Assembly (NCBI GenBank): GCA_033675265.1
Contig: JAUJYZ010000404.1
Location: 143,501-207,500 of the forward strand
Direction of reading: 5' to 3'
DNA from: Actinostola sp. cb2023
Taxonomy: Eukaryota; Cnidaria; Anthozoa; Actiniaria; Actinostolidae
Length of the DNA stretch: 64,000 bases
In this document: positions 35,960 to 46,351 of the stretch, in pieces
Numbering within the stretch: position 1 is the first letter of the stretch
Layout: each line of letters begins with the position of its first letter
Made by a program: the position numbers and the translations under genes
The notes under the pieces: model-generated
Told to the model about the DNA's origin: nothing
The model's input: only the letters and a program-made list of their open reading frames with translations
Database searches by the model: none

Positions 35960-36845
35960 TATGGGACGGCTTGACACATTAAAAATGCAATTTAATTTTT
36001 GTTCACCCACTGTGAGTATGGTGTACTTCATACAAATGTAGGAATATTATATCCCCCCAAGAAAATTTTTTGTAATGTATTTAGTGTCTTACATCTTACT
36101 TAAGAATGTCATGACTTCCTATCAACATCATTGAATACTAATAATAATATTGAATTATAGTTTTTTTCGGAAAATTTTTAGTGAGTATTTTATTGGTGAA
36201 TATAATCACACCTATCTATCTGTCTGTCTGACAGTACCATGTCACTCTCCACCTGTCCCACCTCTAGCACAATTCTCCATAAAAACTAACAATCTACCCA
36301 TTTTCTTTATAAATGCTTTTAGATTTAAAAGCCTTTCATTAATCTTGCATTAACAGCCGAGTCTTGCATGATCTTGCCTTGTTATTTTCTCTTCCGAGAA
36401 AACACGTGTCACATTTGACGTCAAGGGAAACCCCCTAAATTGGTTCCGCATTCATCTGACCCTCTAGGGAGGGGTAAAATCTACAATGTTACAATCAACA
36501 TTTTTTACATTATCTAACAAAACCTATAAAACTGAGTCTAGAAATGAGAATAATAAACACTTAGGTCACTTCTGATGCAATTTCAAGATATAACGAAGTT
36601 TTTTAAAGCTGTTATTTATCGAATAATAAAATAGTCTCCTGCCCACCCCGGAGGGAATTGGTTCCGGTCACGTGAATGTCCAGTTGCACCATGAAATGTA
36701 AAAGCTAAGCGAAACACGCGATCATTCATTCGTAAAATCTGAGCAGGTAGAGGCGTTTGTGTAGGTGTTCTCCCGCCAAAAGAGAGTTTTTGTGCTCGAA
36801 AGACAACAAATCAACAACAGTTTTCTACTTCGCAATCGCTACAGA
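35960..36845. other. intergenic DNA and probable GADD45 promoter/5' UTR
   Basis: AT-rich to about 36640, then more GC-rich before the GADD45 start codon, with CACGTG-type E-boxes near 36401 and 36668. No other gene or repeat was recognised. The transcription start cannot be placed from sequence. Confidence 0.4.
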
Positions 36846-39800
36846 ATGAGGGACGAATGTGACTTGGAAAACTCGCCATTTGAGTAAGTAAAATGTCCAC
36901 ACTTCAAACTTTGCACCTAACTTATAATCGATTTATCCACGAGACATGGCTGCAACTTTTATAAAGGTCTCATGACTTGAGAGATACATGTAGCTCACAG
37001 CTTCTCTAGAGTTGAACGAGGTAGCAAGATTGATTTGCAAGAAGGTTGGAAGTGAACGAATTACGAGAACTTCGTTTTAAATAAGCTTACGTACGTGAAG
37101 TAGAAGTAAGCTTACAGGAATTGTTATAAACCGAACAATTGCATCACCGTACATGCACCCGCCTAATTGTTTGACGTGTACTTTAACTTGCTGAAACGGT
37201 AGTTTTAAAGACGTAAATTTGTACAAGAATTTGGGATGCGAATATAAAGCTACTGTACGAATGCTTCGATCTCTTTGGATTTGGCTAGAATGAGATTTTA
37301 CAAAGGGAACGATCGATCGTTGCAATACTAGCAAAACATTGCACGAGTTTCATGGTGGATTTTAAATGACCTTGACTCAAAAACGTCTTGGCAACGTTAT
37401 TGGTCAGGTGCTCCAGTGATGTTCTAGGACGTGACTGTGTTGGATATTATTTACTTAAACTTATATAGCTTATTTAACGACTTTTAGAGATATATTGAGC
37501 CCGATCTAATCCGTGGATCGTTTTCTTTTCCAGCGATCCTGAACACATCATGAAAAGCAACATGTCACTTCAGTGGGCACTGCACGACGCGATGCAGACA
37601 GCGAAAGAACGAGGAGAATTGGTTGGAGGCGTTCATAGCGCTGCAGAACAACTAGACGAGTAAGTTACTGCTCAAATTAACACTTGAACAAGTTTTCTTG
37701 AATCATAAAACTTGTTAGGGATTTTCTGTGTTGTACGTAATATTGAAATCATTCTCCAAGCTAATTGAATCAATACTAAATTAAATTTATTCATTCATCC
37801 CAACGGGCTTTTCAGCATATAATTAACCTTGGACTTTGTACAAGGGCATCATACATTGTAAACATTTCATGTGTAGAATTGAGTGCCACCCCACGTTCCA
37901 AAATTAAGCTACAAGTGTTATTATGTACTACGGCGGGTCTATAACGCAGGTAGCAGGTAACAGGTAGCAGGTAACAGGTAACAGGTAACAGGTAACAGGT
38001 AACAGGTAACAGGTAGCAGGTAACAGGTAACAGGTAGCAGGTAACAGGTAACAGGTAACAGGTAACAGGTAGCAGGTAACAGGTAACAGGTAACAGGTAG
38101 CAGGTAACAGGTAACAGGTAACAGGTAACAGGTAACAGGTAGCAGGTAACAGGTAGCAGGTAACAGGTAGCAGGTAACAGGTAACAGGTAACAGGTAACA
38201 GGTAGCAGGTAACAGGTAGCAGGTAACAGGTAGCAGGTAACAAGTAACAGGTAACAGGTAGCAGGTAACAGGTAGCAGGTAACAGGTAGCAGGTAACAGG
38301 TAGCAGGTAACAGGTAGCAGGTAACAGGTAACAGGTAGCAGGTAACAGGTAGCAGGTAACAAGTAACAGGAAACAAGGGAGGGGAGGAGTGCGAGGAAGG
38401 GGCTATCGGACACTCGATGTCATCACTGTGACGTCATCGTCACGTTCTGATGACACCATCAACTACAATAAAATGTTTCCTTGAACCGATATTGTATCAA
38501 TTTGGTCAATGGGGTTTGTTGGTAAAGGAATTGAATGTGATAATACACATCCATAGCAACGAAGTCTGGCAAATAGGTAAGACCCCCCTAACGGGGTTCC
38601 ACTGTACATCCTGTTGGTATAGTAACATAAATCAACACAACAAATTTGGTAATGTCTTCAATTAATTAATTATTATTATTAATTAGTTTCTGAAAAGAAG
38701 AACAGTAAATAGATATAGGTTTTGGCGGGATTTTGGTCATGTGACCAAATGAAACACGAAATTTGTAGAAAGGAATTTCGGAAAACTACGCTGGGGGTCC
38801 GAATCTGCGTTTCTCTACTAAGTTTGCGGTGAAATCATAAACGTGAACTATTAATTGATGCCAACGAGTTTCTTTCAGTACTGGCTGACTTTTTCAGACT
38901 TTTTCAGTCTTTTTCAGTTGGCGAGACTAAGATTAGAATCAGTACAAAACCGGAAATGGTGTACTTCCATCCCGTTAGTGCCTGCTGCTCTGGACTGTCC
39001 AAGTCCGACGTCACACAGGGAAAACTTGTAGTCAGTGGAGAGGTGATGCGACAACTGAACAACGTGCACAAACGTATGATGTTCATAGAGTTTGGTCTCA
39101 CCCTTGATTGAGCTCAGTGTCAAATGAGAATTAGAACAATGTTGTGTTTTTTTCATTCACATTGTTATGGAAATTGGCACATGGCTATGATATTTGCAGA
39201 GTTTGCATGGTCTCATTGAGCTCAGTTTCAAATGAGAATTAGAACAATGTTGCTTTTTTTCATTCACATTGTTACGGAAATTGGCACAAGGCTATGATAT
39301 TTACAGAGTTTGCATGGTCTCATTGAGCTCAGTTTCAAATGAGAATTAGAACAATGTTGTTTTTTCATTCACATTGTTATCATACTGTTACTGTTCTTTG
39401 TTTTCAAAATCTAGTTAATTATCTTCAATTAATTACCAAATTTGTTGTATATATTGATTTTTAATATACCAACAGGGTAATTACTATGTACGTAATTACT
39501 ACATATCTTGTATATATTTTTGACGATATATTATGTGTGTTGGAATAAACTTAAAGTGCTACTATGATGAAATTTTGCGAGGTTGATGTTTTTGCATTTT
39601 TAGTATCCTGGTCAGTATGTTTATTAACATATCCAACCCGTTTTTCGTTACGATAAAAATAACTTCCACGAAATGTACAAACTTTGTACAAATTTCGAGC
39701 CAGCCATTATTCAAACTGGTTCCTGGCCGGTGACTAATTGTACAATAGAAGTGACGTCAGTTTCTCAACATCGTTCATCGCAAATTCGTCGCATGGCTAA

Positions 39801-42460
39801 TTTACACGCATCAACACTGCCATTTTTTGGCGATTCAAGACACTGTTTCTTGTTCAAATGTTTTAATCATGATTAAACTAAAAATACAGTGTAGGGAGCC
39901 GTACAGCGACGCGTTCACATTGAGAAACTGACGTCACAGTCTATTGTTCGCAGGAACACGATTTAGTAATGGCGGACGTATTTTTGCCTGTTTTGAGAGT
40001 CCAATATTAAACTCCTTTATTCTTATATCGACTTAAAAACAACTAAAAAACTGCTATCTTGGAGCTTAAAAGACTATTTTACGAATAAATTATTTATTCA
40101 GCAATCATACGAATTTCGTCATAGTAGCACTTTAAGATAGTTGGACGTGATCATTAATAAAAAATTACAGGTAAATTTACTAACCTGAAATTGTCAGCCT
40201 GCTACCAGAAAAAAACACTCATATAAAAAACACTCACGAGTCGATCATTTGTATATTATTCAATGATTATGTTCGTTATTATATCATACTGTTTCTATTC
40301 TTGCTTTTCAAAAACTAATTAATAATAATAATTAATTAATTGAAGACATTACCAAATTTGTTGTGTTGATTTATGTTACTATACCAACAGGATGTACAGT
40401 GGAACTCCGTTAGGGGGGTCTTACCTATTTGCCAGACTTCGTTGCTATGGATGTGTATTATCACATTCAATTCCTTTACCAACAAACCCCATTGACCAAA
40501 TTGATACAATATCGGTTCAAGGAAACATTTTATTGTAGTTGATGGTGTCATCAGAACGTGACGATGACGTCACAGTGATGACATCGAGTGTCCGATAGCC
40601 CCTTCCTCCCACCCCTCCCCTCCCTTGTTTCCTGTTACTTGTTACCTGCTACCTGTTACCTGCTACCTGTTACCTGTTACCTGTTACCTGTTACCTGCTA
40701 CCTACCTTACCTGTTACCTGTTACCTGTTACCTGTTACCTGTTACCTGCTACCTGTTACCTGTTACCTGCTACCTGTTACCTGCTACCTGTTACCTGTTA
40801 CCTGTTACCTGCTACCTGTTACCTGTTACCTGTTACCTGTTACCTGTTACCTGTTACCTGTTACCTGTTACCTGTTACCTGTTACCTGTTACCTGTTACC
40901 TGTTACCTGTTACCTGTTACCTGCTACCTGTTACCTGCTACCTGCGTTATAGACCCGCCGTTATGTACTAGCCTCAGCACAGGCATGCAGCCCAAGCTGT
41001 GATCTTGTGAATAATTAATTGTAGAGAATGTATGTAGAATTACAAAATAACGTACAATGGCACTTACGTTGTCAATAAAGAACTGAAAATTCACCACAGT
41101 GTTGATAATTTACTGTTCTATTGCCCTGATGTGTTAGTTTTGCTTTTATTTTTTTTCTCCCTATAAAAACGGCCTAAAACGCAAAACTAACACATCAGGG
41201 CAATAGAACAGTAAATTATCAACACTGTGGTGAATTTTCAGTCCTTTATTGACAACATAAGTGCCATTGTACGTTATTTTGTAATTCTACATACATTCTC
41301 TACAATTATTCACAAGATCACACTTGGGCTGCCTGTGGCCTCAGGGATGACCGACACAAAGGAGGCTAGTTAAATTATGTTGTTGACCAAAACGAACGAG
41401 AGTGTTATAAAAACTTTTTCTCCCATTTTAATCCCATTTCCCTTTTGCTCCAACAGAGATGCGAACGATATTGCTCTGTGCATCCTGGTCGACACCAAAA
41501 GAGCAGATCCTGGCATCCAGATTCACTGCCGTCTGATTGAAGCATTTTGCTGGGAATTTCCTATTCCAGTCATAAAGGTACAGCATGGAGTTCACTTATG
41601 AAATAAGATAATAAGCCATAAAAAAGGGAAAAGACAATTATAGTAGAGAAAGTGAAGGGAACCAAATATTTGTATGCATGAATCTGAGCAATTTTGGTCT
41701 GGCAAAACAATGGGATTGCTGTTTCTCATAGTGTGTATCCAATGAAGCCCTTATAGTGGGAAAGAGGGATCGGATGGGAGGGATGTTTATTTTCTGGCTT
41801 CTGCACAAACAAATACACACAAAAAGGATGTTTACATTCTCTACGGTCCGTACCGAAAATTATGGACCGCTAATTGACCAATCACAATTCAGCAATATTA
41901 ATAAGAGGTATTCAGGCACCAAAAGACTTGAATAAGCTTATCTGATATAGCAGACTATGTAGAGTATTAAAAGTGTTCTGTATGCTATCGTTTACAGGTT
42001 AATAGTAGCAGAAAGCTTATGGTACTTGCTGGCTACAGTTTTGGCCACCCAAAGGCAATCCACTGTATACTCATCAAGGTAAATAAATATATGAATTAAT
42101 TGATAATAATAATAATAATATGAGAATAAATAAAATGAAGAGAAGTGTATACATATTTTTTATGACAAAAAAATATGTATACACTTCTCTGACTTCTGAT
42201 CTAAAAAAATGCTTTGTGCGTGCGAGGCATCATGGGATTAATAATAATAATAATAATAATAATAAACTTTATTAATGTGATTGCACATTGGGTCTTTAGT
42301 TGTCGCCATTATTATCTACGATTGAGAAACCAGCAGTACGATGTATTTAACCTAGATATTGTTCTTGTATTTACAGGGCAACAGTGAACTGAGTCCATCG
42401 CTAGAAAAGATAATAAGATACGCAAAACAAGGGCCAGCCCCTTTGGTCAAATTGACATGA
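36846..42460 (+). CDS. GADD45: GADD45 family protein (149 aa, five exons)
   Basis: Exons are 36846-36883, 37534-37659, 41457-41577, 41998-42078 and 42377-42460. All introns are GT-AG, phases agree, and the sum is 450 nt including TGA. GADD45 proteins are small stress-induced nuclear regulators of the L7Ae/eL30 fold; in vertebrates they bind PCNA and p21 and activate the MAP3K4 kinase. The alignable core is AMQTAKERG, DANDIALCILVDT (vertebrate-like DNVVLCLLA), IQIHCRLIEAFCWE (LQIHFTLIQAFC) and HCILI. The acidic loop typical of vertebrate paralogues is replaced by a short VDTKRADPG. The length is close to the usual 160 aa. Intron 2 (3.8 kb) carries a 3-kb foldback element and a CACAGG element. 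Confidence 0.93.
37947..38372 (+). repeat. 7-bp minisatellite, left arm (about 60 units)
   Basis: Alternating ACAGGTA and GCAGGTA heptamers. Since 7 x 3 = 21 nt, all three minus-strand frames read the same Leu-Pro-Val/Ala-Thr-Cys-Tyr-Leu heptapeptide. In the sense of the GADD45 transcript each unit contains CAGGTA, and units of the form CAGGTAAC resemble 5' splice sites. Confidence 0.96.
38691..39554. repeat. core of Foldback-like element with three-copy 107-bp repeat
   Basis: Positions 39099-39380 hold two and a half copies of a roughly 107-bp unit (TGAGCTCAGTTTCAAATGAG, AACAATGTTG, TTCATTCACATTGTTA). Positions 39386-39480 resemble the inner end of the arms, suggesting an earlier rearrangement. 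No coding region was recognised. Confidence 0.8.
39555..40131. mobile_element. TTAA-flanked MITE nested in the Foldback-like element
   Basis: The ends AGTGCTACTATGATGAAATT and AATTTCGTCATAGTAGCACT are inverted with one mismatch and flanked by TTAA (39551-39554, 40132-40135), as for piggyBac/Kolobok elements. An inner sub-inverted repeat includes CTGACGTCA near 39755 and 39930. Confidence 0.82.
40630..40946 (-). repeat. 7-bp minisatellite, right arm (about 45 units)
   Basis: Inverted counterpart of 37947-38372 (TACCTGT/TACCTGC heptamers). The unit number and variant order differ from the left arm, so the arms have evolved separately. Confidence 0.96.
40978..41337. mobile_element. foldback element, CACAGG family, 7-bp TSD
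   Basis: A hairpin with about 165-bp arms sharing TCACCACAGTGTTGATAATT and CCTGATGTGTTAGTTTTGC. The termini are CACAGG...CCTGTG and the TSD is GCCTCAG (40971-40977, 41338-41344). It landed 10 bp outside the Foldback-like element. Confidence 0.9.
42139..42190. repeat. short near-perfect hairpin in GADD45 intron 4
   Basis: AGAGAAGTGTATACATATTT is followed 12 nt later by its inverse complement. The fold has a 22-23-bp stem and about a 5-nt loop. It is probably a degenerate terminal-repeat pair. Confidence 0.85.
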
Positions 42461-43322
42461 AAAATTGGAATGGCATAGTAAGTGGATTGGACTGCTGGAA
42501 TGTGTGGATCATACGACAGCAGCTGAAAAGGCCTGTGACCTTCACGGATAGAGTATATTAGCACCAAGTCTTATAGTGGCTAGATGTTATGGGGGTATTT
42601 AGAGAGTTATATCACACAAAATATTTATTGCAAAATAGAAAAAGATTATAAAGATGTTGTACTTTTCAAAAAAAATTGAAAACAAGAAAAGAAAACAAGA
42701 GGAACAGTGCAGTACATTAACTCTTCTTCAGTTGTTTCTATTTAATACAAAATCTGTCATAATCTTGTCCATTATTAGAAATATTTTTTTAAATTAGATC
42801 TATTTTCAATAGAAAATTCCCCCAATTATTATCCAGAACACCGTAACTTATTCCACTAAACTGTTATTATTTTAACTTATTTTGGGGGTTACGATTACAT
42901 TTGTAGGTTGAGTTATGCTATTCTTTTCCAAACTAACTTTTTATCTAAAAACAATTAAATAATTTGTTAAATAATACAAACATACGGAAACATTGAAAAC
43001 AGAAAAAATTAGAGAGAAAGAGGGGCAACGAAGTTACGTAGGGGGTAGGTAATTCATTTTATTTTATATCATTATCGTTATAATGTTCAAAAAGCTGTTC
43101 ATAATTGGACTACAAGTTAAGTTTATTGACGAGCGTAGGTGAATCTACCAATGTAAAAAAAAAATCCCAAATTAAGAATTTCAATTTCTCTATATAATAA
43201 TGTTGAGTTTACACATGGTAATATGTTGAAGTACATTCAATGAATGCAATAGAATTAAAATAATATATTAATGATTGTAGAAACTATTGTATAGTTTTAG
43301 CATATCAGTTAGTTTATCAAAC
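42461..43322. other. GADD45 3' UTR and AT-rich flank
   Basis: Very AT-rich with no recognised feature other than the presumed 3' UTR. Confidence 0.5.
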
Positions 43323-43490
43323 TATAGACCAAATGCAATAATGGCGTCCAATTTCAATTGCTATTGTTCTGGACTGACTAGCCTCAGCTCTCATCAGAGG
43401 TGAAAATACTTTTTTGTTTCTACATGAACACGCGGCTATAGTCAGTCCAGAACAATGGCAATTGAACGTCATTACTGCATTTGGTCTATA
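43323..43490. mobile_element. MITE, TATA-flanked, about 55-bp inverted repeats
   Basis: TATAGACCAAATGCAATAAT... at the left is matched inverted at 43435-43490 (TGCATTTGGTCTATA). The arms share CCATTGTTCTGGACTGACT-like sequence. A TA target site is likely. Confidence 0.82.
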
Positions 43491-43637
43491 TGGCAAACAT
43501 GAAGTTCGAATATAAAAGGAGCCTGCCCCAGGACAATAACGTTGCTAATTAATCTTGGTATTACTACACGAATTAACGTGTATGTACACGAATATGCGAT
43601 TAACAAAGATTGATTAAACAAATGAGTATTGTTGTAC

Positions 43638-43770
43638 CACTGGGCCCGGTTGTTCGAAAAGCGATTTAACGCTAATAGCGTTAACCCATGGATTAAATCT
43701 CAAGAAAACTATTGACGCTAATCCAGGATTAGCACTAATCACCTTTCGAAAAACCGGCCCCTGGGCAGTG
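43638..43770. mobile_element. short MITE with GGCCGGTT...TTCGAAA ends
   Basis: CACTGGGCCCGGTTGTTCGA at the left faces TCGAAAAACCGGCCCCTGGG at the right. The interior has GCTAATAGCGTTAA-type inverted motifs. From memory this is a common MITE type in cnidarian genomes. Confidence 0.75.
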
Positions 43771-44288
43771 TCCTTTTATACCAGAAATGTGTGTTTAAAA
43801 TATTTCATGACAATGTTACTTAATCGCATTGATTCATTGTATGTGAATACACAAATAAACTATACATCAGTAACTTGAAACTTCTGTGGTTATAATAATT
43901 AGATCATCTGTTCATGAGCAGTCACTGACGACACAAGGAGCATCGTATTCATAGCACTTATAGGAGACTGTCCATTACTGGGAGAGCCCATGTTCCCTAT
44001 TAGGTCTCTGCAATGGATCGATCGGAGGTGCTACAATGGTACACCTCACACACACTTTATGCCACAAATAGACAAGCTTATCGGTACCCTGCATAAATAG
44101 TCTTTTTGTATGAGTGGGAAGTAGTTTCGGTACGGCTTGTGCCCAAGCATTCTGATTGGTTGAGCAATGATTTTGCATGCTGATTGTTTGAATAGATGTA
44201 GTCGATTCCGTACCGTGACCGTAAAATTATCCATGCCATATACACCGAATCGAAATATGGCGACCAATTTGAATAACTATTATTCTTT

Positions 44289-44360
44289 GACTGACCAACC
44301 TCGTGTTCACGTGGAAACACAAAAGCATTTTCACATGAATGAGAGGTTGGTCAGTCAGAA
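44289..44360. repeat. inverted repeat with GACTGACCAACCTC arms
   Basis: TGACTGACCAACCTCGTGTT and the facing GAGAGGTTGGTCAGTCAGAA form a hairpin of about 18 bp around AAACACAAAAGC. No other feature. Confidence 0.7.
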
Positions 44361-44399
44361 AGTTTCATTCGAAAGTGCACAATACTACAAAAGCAATAC

Positions 44400-44553
44400 G
44401 GGATGCACCACTAATGGGCCTAGGGGGTGTGGGGACATGCCCCCCCAGAACATTTTGAAATGTAGAAGCTCGAAAATGCAATTTCCATCCATTCTGGGCA
44501 TCAACATCAAATGGTGGGGAAACGTGGGCGAATATATATCGGCCCAATTCAAG

Positions 44554-44585
<32 letters not shown>

Positions 44586-44612
44586 CGGCCCCCCTTGGAT
44601 CCGCCCCTGCAG
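44400..44612 (-). mobile_element. hAT-type element terminus with poly(G) tract
   Basis: Reading leftward from 44612, GCAGGGGCGGATCCAAGGGG followed by GGCCGGTGCC matches a familiar hAT-type terminus, next to a run of 30 G (44553-44582). The left part (GGGGACATGCCCCCCCAGAA near 44431) looks like subterminal sequence. The opposite end is not convincing. Confidence 0.5.
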
Positions 44613-44619
44613 TATATAG

Positions 44620-45133
44620 TGATGGAAGGCTCCTCACAATGGGTTCAAACTCCATCTTTTGAGAGTTCTCAGAATGAATCAGACAAATGCTTTGCAAACT
44701 TCTGTAGAAATAAAAGCAAGTTTGCAGGGGAAATGATAAAAGGTACTATATTTAATGTCTGTAACCCGTTCAGTCGAAACTGGTCTCCCGGAAAGGGGAC
44801 GGTGCACCCTTTTACCCCCTCCCTCCATCAGTACTCCATCTCAGCTGCACTGAGCTACATGGATGATACCTGTATGTGAACTCTTCTAGTAATTACGCGG
44901 TACAAAGCCAAGAGGTAAAATCACAACATACCTGCAGGGTAAATAATACAACAAGACAATGAATCCAAAAGCCATTTTGTTTTTTAATTCTTTAATTCTA
45001 AAAATAACCTCTATTTTTGTCCCCAAAGAGTTTGGAGTTGAAATATTTTAACAATAGACGATAAATATCATAGTAACCCAAGCTGTCTTGTGTAGTAAAA
45101 TCTCTCCCAATGTATTAGATGTCAGTAGGCGAC
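44620..45133. other. intergenic, nothing recognised
   Basis: No gene, RNA or repeat structure found in this stretch. Confidence 0.4.
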
Positions 45134-45449
45134 TTGCACTAAGAGGTCACGTGACCCCACCCCCCAGCTCATGCTATGCACAGGAGAAACTGCATTGAAA
45201 ATACTGTAAATCGAAAATTTGATTAGGATGTATATGGGGAAATGTGCTGGACAGCAAGCTCTTGTCATCCAATCCATTTTCCAAACAAATTCTTAGAAAT
45301 CATTCGATTGTATTCTTCATGACATTTCTGCTGCTACAAAACATTATGATCTGAAAATTCGTAATTTTTCTAATATCGAGTTGCTCGGAGTTCATTTTGA
45401 CACTGCTGTTGGATTTGAGGGGGTGGGGTCACATGACCTCTTAGTGCAA
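45134..45449. mobile_element. MITE with TTGCACTAAGAGGTCA ends
   Basis: TTGCACTAAGAGGTCACGTG ACCCC is matched by an inverted copy at 45418-45449 (CATGACCTCTTAGTGCAA), about 30 bp with one mismatch. No ORF. Confidence 0.82.
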
Positions 45450-45452
45450 TTA

Positions 45453-45591
45453 ATGCCGTGTTTACACTTGAGAGTTCTACCAAGGTACAATTCAGCAAAC
45501 TATTGTTTGTTGATCATGAGTGGTCACCACTCAACAAACAATAGCTTTCTGATTTGTACCTTGGTAGAGCGCTCAAGTGTAAACACGGTAT
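45453..45591. repeat. foldback hairpin, about 60-bp arms
   Basis: Arms share CCGTGTTTACACTTGAG, CTACCAAGGTACAA and CTATTGTTTGTTGA around a small centre at about 45520. A degenerate foldback element immediately abutting the previous MITE. Confidence 0.85.
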
Positions 45592-45719
45592 AAGTCCCCT
45601 ATTGGTACTGACTTACATATTATTGGTGATTACGAGTGTTTTATTTTAATTATAATTAGTAAAGGTTCAGTCGCACCTCCCTGGTTCAATATAACAACAG
45701 TATAATCCTTCCCTCAAAA

Positions 45720-45848
45720 TCACCACAACCATTCAAGGAATTTTTGAATGCCAGCTGTCAATCGTTTGTCATTGTCGACCACAGGTATCCCAAGCACAAA
45801 GTCAGGCAGGCAGAGATTGATAATGTTATTGTATTTGAAATGATGAAG
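45720..45848 (-). pseudogene. possible protein-coding remnant
   Basis: A minus-strand frame reading NNIINLCLPDFVLGIPVVDN then LTAGIQKFLEWLW and TGA (45722-45720) has protein-like composition. An in-frame stop lies about 45 codons upstream. Possibly the tail of a dead transposase; family not identified. Confidence 0.25.
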
Positions 45849-45875
45849 TCATACCACTGGATATAAAAGAACATT

Positions 45876-45901
45876 GGAGAGAGAGAGAGAGAGAGAGAGA
45901 A
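45876..45901 (+). repeat. (GA)n microsatellite
   Basis: About 12 GA dinucleotides. Confidence 0.9.
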
Positions 45902-45984
45902 AGAGGAATTTCAGACGACTGCCACCAGAAGACAATGATGTGCAGTTTGATTATGTGTGATCGTGTGTGCAAGAGGAGGAGCTT

Positions 45985-46290
45985 AAAATGATGGGCAGGC
46001 ACAAAGGATGTTTTGGGGTTTGAAATGTTGCCATTTTGGGATTTTGGGGGTTTAAGTTGAATGTGTCGAGCAATCTCTCTCCTGGTTTTCTTCTTCTTTA
46101 TTGTTAATGCAGAAAAGGGACTTTGTTGGTTATGTTCTGGGTGTGGTACTTTTGGGGGTTTAGTTTTAGCGCATTGGATCTTTTCTGGGTTTAAAAGTTT
46201 GGCTTCATTTGCACCTGGCCAACAATCTTATATGTCTGAGTATCCCACCCTACCCTCTCTCCCCTGAGTACCTCCCCCTGGGATCTACAT
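45985..46290. mobile_element. diverged copy of the CCCAGGGG MITE (see 6944-7282)
   Basis: Same internal order as 6944-7282: a GGCACAAAGG-type head, TTTTGGGGTTTGAAAT, GGGTTTAAAAGTTTGGCTTC, then CATTTGCACCT and CCCTGAGTACCTCCCCCTGG. Only the right terminus is well preserved. It overlaps the presumed CNOT10 3' UTR; an AATAAA on the minus strand lies at 46102-46097. Confidence 0.7.
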
Positions 46291-46351
46291 GCATCATTGT
46301 CTCCTGGATGGCATTGTCTTGGCTAAATCTACCTAATATTGCATATTAGTT

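Larger units (their letters stand above)
37931..40960. mobile_element. Foldback-like element with tandem-repeat arms, 10-bp TSD
   Basis: It starts CGGCGGGTCTATAACGCAGG and ends in the inverse complement, flanked by the perfect 10-bp duplication TTATGTACTA (37921-37930, 40961-40970). Each arm consists of a 7-bp tandem array followed by about 300 bp of unique sequence (38373-38690 and 40310-40629), inverted relative to each other. The core (38.7-40.3 kb) has a three-copy repeat and a nested TTAA MITE but no recognised transposase. A 9-11-bp TSD with long inverted repeats suggests a Mutator-like origin; the tandem arms recall Foldback/Galileo elements. Confidence 0.9.

Noticed and set aside
37812..41002. 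YLLPVTC/YLLPATC repeat proteins
   Set aside because: 7-bp repeat that reads the same heptapeptide in all three frames; part of a foldback element arm.
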